Made by a program: the position numbers and the translations under genes
In this document: positions 1-5,743 of the stretch, piece by piece
Numbering within the stretch: position 1 is the first letter of the stretch
Layout: each line of letters opens with the position of its first letter
The notes under the pieces: model-generated
The model's input: the letters and a program-made list of their open reading frames with translations, nothing else
Databases searched by the model: none
Told to the model about the DNA's origin: nothing
DNA from: Lysobacteraceae bacterium
Lineage (GTDB): Bacteria > Pseudomonadota > Gammaproteobacteria > Xanthomonadales > Xanthomonadaceae
Length of the DNA stretch: 5,743 nt
Assembly (NCBI GenBank): GCA_027483745.1
Contig: JAIXTZ010000224.1
Location: 1 to 5,743, forward strand
Direction: 5' to 3'

Positions 1-869
1 CCGAGCACCGGCACCGATTCCGGGAACGGCGACAGCCAGCCGCCGAGGAAGAACAGCGCGGCGAGGAAGCTGATCAGGATCATGTTCGCGTATTCGGCGA
101 GGAAGAAGATCGCGAACGCAGACCCCGAATACTCGACGTGGAAGCCGGCGACGATCTCCGACTCACCCTCCGCGACGTCGAAGGGCGCGCGGTTGGTCTC
201 GGCCACGCCCGAGATGAAGTAAATGACGAACAGCGGCAGCAGCGGCAGCCAGAACCACTCGAACAGGCCGGCGTCGCCCTTCTGGGCATGCACGATCTCG
301 GTGAGGTTCATGGTACCGGCGGCCACCAGCACGCCGACCAAGGCAAAGCCCATCGCGATCTCGTAGCTGACGACCTGGGCCGCCGAGCGCAGCGCGCCGA
401 GGAAGGCGTACTTCGAGTTCGAGGCCCAGCCGCCGATGATCACGCCGTAAACGCCCATCGACGTGAGCGCGAGCAGCACCAGCAGGCCAGCGTCGACGTC
501 GGCGATCACGAGGCCCTCGCCGAAGGGCATCACCGCCCAAGCCGCGAAGGAAGGGGCGAGCGCGATCAGCGGCGCGAGGCGGTGAAGGAAAGCGTTCGCG
601 CTTGAGGGCACGATGCTTTCCTTGAACAGCATCTTGAAGACGTCGGCGAAGGCCTGGATGACGCCGAGGCCGGGCACCAGTTGGCCGATGAACACCGGCC
701 CGTGGCGCACATGCATCCAGCCGATCACCTTGCGCTCGAGCAGCGTGTAGAACGCCACGGCGATGGTCAGCGAGATCATCAACGGGACGATCTTGACGAG
801 CATCCAAGCCAACGAGCCGGCGGCGCCGAACTCCAGCAGGAAGTCGCGGAGCGGAGCGAACAGATCCAT
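1..869 (-). CDS. nuoH: NADH-quinone oxidoreductase subunit H (ND1 type), 3' end cut by the window edge
   Basis: The frame starting [15 protein letters not shown] at 869 stays open to the left edge, giving 289 residues of a family usually about 325-365 long. NuoH (ND1) is an integral membrane subunit that docks the peripheral arm and lines the quinone entry channel. By eye, hydrophobic segments lie near residues 22-43, 97-117, 127-147, 170-186, 205-223 and 250-276; later helices are outside the window. The strongest signatures are [20 protein letters not shown] (148-167), followed by [12 protein letters not shown], and [20 protein letters not shown] (224-243), the conserved acidic cytoplasmic loop, followed by [17 protein letters not shown] (74-84) matches the helix after the first loop. 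Instead of the common GPNRVG motif the protein has [16 protein letters not shown] (57-72). The ATG shares its A with the nuoG TGA stop (TGATG), and AAGG lies 10 nt upstream. The loss of the 3' end is due only to the window edge. Confidence 0.96.
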   Translation of the reverse strand, partial: MDLFAPLRDFLLEFGAAGSLAWMLVKIVPLMISLTIAVAFYTLLERKVIGWMHVRHGPVFIGQLVPGLGVIQAFADVFKMLFKESIVPSSANAFLHRLAPLIALAPSFAAWAVMPFGEGLVIADVDAGLLVLLALTSMGVYGVIIGGWASNSKYAFLGALRSAAQVVSYEIAMGFALVGVLVAAGTMNLTEIVHAQKGDAGLFEWFWLPLLPLFVIYFISGVAETNRAPFDVAEGESEIVAGFHVEYSGSAFAIFFLAEYANMILISFLAALFFLGGWLSPFPESVPVL

Positions 870-883
870 CAGGCACCCGCCTT
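867..883 (-). promoter_or_regulatory. nuoG/nuoH junction: TGATG stop-start overlap with a modest ribosome-binding site
   Basis: The nuoG stop TGA (869-871) and the nuoH start ATG (867-869) share one base. AAGG at 880-883 lies 10 nt before the start, inside the last codons of nuoG. The arrangement is typical of termination-reinitiation coupling. Confidence 0.6.
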
Positions 884-3171
884 GGTGATCGTCAGCGCAC
901 CGTGCGCCGCCAGCGGCGCGGTGGCCGGATAGCCCGACTCAACCCATGCGGTGCCCTTGGCGACGCGCGGATTCAGACGGACCGGCAGGGCCGCATGGCC
1001 GTTCGCATCGGCGACCTTCGCGATCGCGCCTTCGGCGAGGCCGAGCGCGGCCGCATCCTCGGGATGCAGCTCGACACCCTGCCCCTTCGTGAGCGGATGA
1101 TCGTTGAGGGACGTCGAACGACGGAGCTGGGCATCGATGCGGTAGACCGGCGCGGTCGCAAGGCGTTCGACGCCAGAGAGCGCGGCGAGCGCCGACAGTC
1201 CCGTGCCCGAGGTGACGGCGTTCGGCGCCATCGACTCGCGAAGCGCGCCGAGGTCCATGTGGTCAAAGCCCGCAAAGTTCATCGCCTCGCCGAGGGCGCG
1301 CAGCACGCGCCAGCCCGGACGGGCCTCACCGCGCGGCTTGCCGCCGGCGCTGGTGAACTGCACGCGACCATCAAGGTTGGTGTAGCTGCCTTCCGTCTCC
1401 GCACCCGCCGCAATCGGCAAAATGAGGTCGGCGACCTGCTTCAGCGACTCGCTGGCGTAGGCCGAGAACGCGACGACCTTGGCAGGCGACAGCGCCTTGA
1501 GCGCGGCCGTCGCATCGGCGAAATCGTAGGCCGGCTCGACGTTGTAGAGCACGTAGCCCGCCTTGGCCTTTGCCAGCTGCGCGCCCGCATCGTGGCCCAC
1601 CGCCGGCAGCACGCCGTGCTGGGCGAGACCGAGCGCGTTGGCGCCCTGCGGGACGCGGTTGACCGCGACGCCCGTCGCATGGGCGATGGCACGCGCCGCC
1701 GCACGCAGGTGCGAGGCGTTGGCGTGGGTTTCGGCGACCTCGCCGAGGACGATCGCACCGGCCTTGGCATTCTTCAGGGCTTCGGCGATGCCGGCGAGCG
1801 CCGGATCGTCGATCCCCGCCGCGAGGCCACCCGGCAGCGAGGCACCGAGCTTGGCCGCGAGGGCCGCGAGCACGCCCGGCAGCTTCGACGGGGCCACGAT
1901 CGCCTTGCCGGCGAGTGCGTGCGCAACGGGGAAGTCGACGGGGTTGATCGCGAAGACCTTGGCGCCCTTCTTGGTCGCCTTCAGCAGGCGCTGGTGCAGC
2001 AGGGGCACTTCGTGGCGGAGGTTCGTGCCGACCAGCAGCACGACATCGGCCTTCTCGAGTTCGGCGGCGCTGCGGCCGAAGGCTTCGGCCACCGGCGCGT
2101 CGGCGAAATCGACCTGCGTCAGGCGGTGGTCGATGGCCGCGCTGCCGAGGCCCTTGGCGAGACGCGACAGCGACGCGCCCTCCTCGTTCGACGTGGCCGG
2201 ATGCACCAGCATGCCGGTGTCGGCGCCGCTGGCCTTGAGCATCGCGGCGGCAAGGGCGAGCGCCTCGTCCCAGCCGATGGCCTTCCAGCTGCCGTCCGCC
2301 TGCTTGGCGAGCGGCGACGTGGCGCGGTCCTCGCTGTACAGGCCTTCATGCGAATAACGGTCGCGGTCCGACAGCCAGCACTCGTTCACCGCTTCGTTGT
2401 CGCGCGGGACGATGCGCAGCACCTCGTTGCGACGCACGTGCAGGAACAGGTTCGAACCCAGGGCATCGTGCAGGCCGATCGACTCGCGGGCGACCAGTTC
2501 CCACGGGCGCGCCTTGAAGCGGTAGACCTTGTTGGTCAGCGCGCCGACCGGGCAGACGTCGATGACGTTGCCCGACAGCTCGCTCATCAGCGGCTTGCCG
2601 TCGTAGGTGCCGATCTGCAGGTTCTCGCCGCGGTACATGCCGCCGAGCTCGTAGGTGCCGGCGACGTCGGCCGTGAAGCGGACGCAGCGCGTGCAGTGGA
2701 TGCAGCGCGTCATCTCGGTGGCCACCAGCGGGCCCAGGTCCTCGTCGGCCACGACGCGCTTGCGTTCGACGTAGCGGCTGACCGAACGGCCGTAGCCCAT
2801 CGAGACGTCCTGCAGCTCGCACTCGCCGCCCTGGTCGCAAATCGGGCAATCCAGCGGGTGGTTGACCAGCAGGAACTCCATGACGTTGCGCTGCGCATCG
2901 AGGGCGCGCTTCGTCTGGGTGGTGACCTTCATGCCTTCCATCACCGGCGTGGCGCAGGCCGGGGCGGGCTTCGGCATCTTCTCGACGTCGACGAGGCACA
3001 TGCGGCAGTTGGCCGCGATCGGCAGCTTCTTGTGGTAGCAGAAGCGCGGGATCGCGATGCCGGCATTGTCGGCGGCCTGGATGATCATCGAGCCCTTCGG
3101 TGCCTGCATCGGCACGCCGTCGATCTCGATGTTCACCACGTCGGTGGCGGGGGCGGTGGGCGTGGCGGCGC

Positions 3172-3175
<4 letters not shown>
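869..3175 (-). CDS. nuoG: NADH-quinone oxidoreductase subunit G (75-kDa type, multi-cluster Fe-S protein)
   Basis: A 768-residue NuoG, the largest peripheral-arm subunit, which carries electrons from NuoF towards NuoI. An N-terminal 2Fe-2S ferredoxin domain has Cys46, Cys57, Cys60 and Cys74 (cluster N1b). Next comes the His-Cys3 4Fe-4S site: His106, Cys110, Cys113 and Cys119 ([14 protein letters not shown]; cluster N5 in the usual naming). A second 4Fe-4S site has Cys158, Cys161, Cys164 and Cys208 (CIHCTRC, then VCPVGALT; cluster N4). Residues from about 225 resemble the molybdopterin-oxidoreductase fold that NuoG keeps as a structural relic. Residues about 675-768 look like its C-terminal molybdopterin-dinucleotide-binding-type domain. 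The N7 ligands found in E. coli NuoG (about 908 residues) are absent: the only cysteine after Cys208 is Cys266. The middle third is rich in Ala, Gly and Lys. The start is supported by a strong ribosome-binding site and an ATGA overlap with nuoF; the stop shares one base with the nuoH start. Confidence 0.97.
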
Positions 3176-4527
<1,352 letters not shown>

Positions 4528-4539
4528 GGAGGGACTCAC
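4528..4539 (-). promoter_or_regulatory. nuoE/nuoF junction with a weak ribosome-binding site and two possible starts
   Basis: The minus strand reads GTGAGTCCCTCC directly before the nuoF ATG at 4527. The nuoE TGA stop is embedded in its first four bases (GTGA), so an in-frame GTG start at 4539 would copy the overlapping geometry of the neighbouring junctions. The only purine-rich signal for the ATG is GTGAG, with GAG 7 nt upstream, which is weak. The ATG is preferred on codon type; initiation may depend on ribosomes finishing nuoE. Confidence 0.5.
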
Positions 4540-5063
4540 TTCAGCTCGTCGAGCAGGGCGTCGATCGACGCCGGGGTCAGCTTCTCGTGGTAGTGGCCGT
4601 TGATGACCATCATCGGCGCGCCGGCGCACGCGGCAAGGCATTCTTCCTCCACCTTCAGCCAAATTCGACCGTCGGCGGTGGATTCGCCATTCTTGACGCC
4701 GAGCTTCTTCTCGCAGTGGCGCACCACATCCTCGGCGCCATTGAGCCAGCAGCTGATGTTCGTGCAGATCGCCACGACGTTCCGCCCGACCGGCTCGAGC
4801 GCGAACATGGAGTAGAAGCTCGCGACCTCGTAGGCCCAGACCGGCGGAATGCCGATGTACTTGGCGACGGCGGCGATGAGCTCGTCGGTCAGGTAGCCCT
4901 GGTTCTGCTCCTGAGCGGCGATCAGCGCCTGGATGACTGCGCTGCGGCGACGGTCGGCGGGAAAGCGCGCCAGCCACTCCTCGATGCGGGCGCGGGTGGC
5001 GTCCGTCAGCGCGACCATCGGGTCGACGTGCTGGCAGGCCTCGAAATTGCCCGTGGCTTTCAT
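4536..5063 (-). CDS. nuoE: NADH-quinone oxidoreductase subunit E (24-kDa type, 2Fe-2S)
   Basis: A 175-residue NuoE, a normal length for this thioredoxin-fold subunit of the NADH dehydrogenase module. It binds the 2Fe-2S cluster N1a beside FMN in NuoF; this cluster lies off the main electron path and is thought to buffer electrons. The four expected ligands are present: Cys100 and Cys105 (CTNISC, C-x4-C) and Cys142 and Cys146 (CLAAC, C-x3-C). The N-terminal helical region includes the conserved [14 protein letters not shown] (50-63) and the family stretch [15 protein letters not shown] (73-87). The ATG at 5063 was chosen because it overlaps the nuoD stop as ATGA, has a good Shine-Dalgarno sequence 8 nt upstream, and gives the N-terminus MKATGNFEA that I recall from Xanthomonadales NuoE. 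The frame stays open further upstream to 5411, but that would overlap nuoD heavily. Cys10 and Cys117 are extra cysteines with no assigned role. Confidence 0.97.
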   Translation of the reverse strand: MKATGNFEACQHVDPMVALTDATRARIEEWLARFPADRRRSAVIQALIAAQEQNQGYLTDELIAAVAKYIGIPPVWAYEVASFYSMFALEPVGRNVVAICTNISCWLNGAEDVVRHCEKKLGVKNGESTADGRIWLKVEEECLAACAGAPMMVINGHYHEKLTPASIDALLDELK

Positions 5064-5743
5064 CGGTCGATCTCTCCGAACACGACGTCGTAGGTGCCGA
5101 TCATGGCGACGACGTCCGACAACATGTGGCCCTTCACGATCGCGTCCATCGAGCTCAGGTGGGCGAAGCCCGGCGCGCGCAGCTTGAGGCGGAACGGCTT
5201 GTTGGCGCCGTCCGAGACGAGGTAGGCGCCGAACTCGCCCTTCGGGGCCTCGACGGCGGCGTACACCTCGCCCGCGGGCAGCGAATAGCCCTCGGTGAAC
5301 AGCTTGAAGTGGTGGATGAGGGCTTCCATGTCGCCCTTCATCAGCTCGCGCTTCGGCGGCGCGACCTTGTAGTTGTCGACCATCACCGGGCCGGGGTTGG
5401 CGCGCAGCCACGCGACGGCCTGCTTGATGATCCGCGCCGACTGGCGCATTTCCTCGACGCGCACCAAGTAGCGGTCGTAGCAGTCGCCGTTGACGCCCAC
5501 CGGGATGTCGAAATCGACGTCGGCGTAGCAGGCGTAGGGCTGCTTCTTGCGCAGGTCCCAGGCAATGCCCGAGCCACGCAGCATCGGACCGGTCATGCCC
5601 CAGGCCAGCGCCTGCTCCGGCGTCACGATGCCGATGTTGACGGTGCGCTGCTTCCAGATGCGGTTGTCGGTGAGCAGGGTCTCGTACTCGTCGACGCGTT
5701 TCGGGAAGTCGTCAGCGAAGGCATCGAGGAAGTCGAGCATCGA
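5060..5743 (-). CDS. nuoD: NADH-quinone oxidoreductase subunit D (49-kDa type), C-terminal part, truncated by the window edge
   Basis: The 3' part of nuoD: 227 residues are visible out of roughly 415-435 usual for the family, so the true start lies beyond the right edge. NuoD is the 49-kDa-type subunit of the connecting (Q) module of complex I. With NuoB it forms the quinone-reduction pocket, and it is related to the large subunit of NiFe hydrogenases. Recognisable family stretches, numbered from the window edge, are [19 protein letters not shown] (52-70), [13 protein letters not shown] (167-179), [10 protein letters not shown] (187-196) and the characteristic C-terminus VVFGEIDR (220-227). 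The quinone-contacting His and Tyr of the N-terminal half are outside the window and cannot be checked. The stop codon overlaps the nuoE start as ATGA, which suggests translational coupling. No frameshift or in-frame stop is seen. Identification is very secure; the only limit is truncation. Confidence 0.97.
   Translation of the reverse strand, partial: SMLDFLDAFADDFPKRVDEYETLLTDNRIWKQRTVNIGIVTPEQALAWGMTGPMLRGSGIAWDLRKKQPYACYADVDFDIPVGVNGDCYDRYLVRVEEMRQSARIIKQAVAWLRANPGPVMVDNYKVAPPKRELMKGDMEALIHHFKLFTEGYSLPAGEVYAAVEAPKGEFGAYLVSDGANKPFRLKLRAPGFAHLSSMDAIVKGHMLSDVVAMIGTYDVVFGEIDR
5072..5077 (-). promoter_or_regulatory. Ribosome-binding site of nuoE
   Basis: On the minus strand this reads GGAGAG, a good Shine-Dalgarno match placed 8 nt before the nuoE ATG (5061-5063), inside the end of nuoD. 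Together with the ATGA overlap it fixes the nuoE start. Confidence 0.8.

Noticed and set aside
138..605. A 155-codon open frame on the plus strand opposite nuoH
   Set aside because: It is in register with nuoH and ends exactly at a rare TCA serine codon of nuoH (603-605), which shows it is only a shadow of codon choice.
163..876. A 237-codon minus-strand open frame overlapping nuoH
   Set aside because: The product is Arg/Ala/Gly-rich and lacks membrane segments. The alternative minus-strand frame from 869 gives clear NuoH signatures and continues off the window edge.
4528..4977. Upstream extension of the nuoF frame to a start at 4977
   Set aside because: It would run through nearly all of nuoE in another frame. 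The added sequence is Arg-rich and unlike NuoF, and the conserved NuoF core begins just after 4527.
5064..5411. Upstream extension of the nuoE frame to a start at 5411
   Set aside because: It would overlap conserved nuoD coding sequence by about 350 nt. The added residues are Arg/Gly-rich, while the ATG at 5063 has a good ribosome-binding site and the expected N-terminus.

Overview
This window is an internal slice of a bacterial nuo operon, which encodes respiratory complex I (proton-translocating NADH:quinone oxidoreductase, NDH-1). All genes lie on the minus strand. In transcription order, from right to left, they are the 3' half of nuoD, complete nuoE, nuoF and nuoG, and most of nuoH, which runs off the left edge.

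The DNA is GC-rich, and codons such as TTA, CTA and TCA are nearly absent. The deduced NuoE, NuoF and NuoH resemble the Xanthomonadales/Lysobacterales (Gammaproteobacteria) forms as I remember them. Signs of this are the NuoE N-terminus MKATGNFEA, the short polar leader of NuoF ending PVGPAPQ, and a WMHVRHGP stretch in NuoH where most bacteria carry GPNRVG. The taxonomic placement is inferred from memory and was not searched.

Layout: 5060-5743 nuoD (C-terminal 227 residues); 4536-5063 nuoE; 3172-4527 nuoF; 869-3175 nuoG; 1-869 nuoH (N-terminal 289 residues). There is essentially no intergenic DNA. nuoD/nuoE and nuoF/nuoG overlap by 4 nt (ATGA), nuoG/nuoH overlap by 1 nt (TGATG), and nuoE/nuoF are separated by 8 nt. 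I see no internal promoter, terminator, RNA gene, mobile element or repeat. nuoABC would be expected beyond the right edge and nuoI-N beyond the left edge.

Together NuoE, NuoF and NuoG form the NADH dehydrogenase module. NADH reduces FMN in NuoF, and electrons pass along the Fe-S chain in NuoF and NuoG; NuoE holds an off-path 2Fe-2S cluster. The chain continues through NuoI and NuoB, outside the window, to quinone bound between NuoD and NuoB. NuoH anchors the peripheral arm to the membrane and forms the quinone entry channel. Every cluster ligand expected in NuoE, NuoF and NuoG is present except those of the optional N7 cluster in NuoG.

I do not see a previously undescribed system. The points worth a second look are modest: an apparently lengthened and altered first cytoplasmic loop in NuoH, the missing N7 cluster in NuoG, and an ambiguous nuoF start. 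Several very long plus-strand reading frames are explained as antisense shadows.
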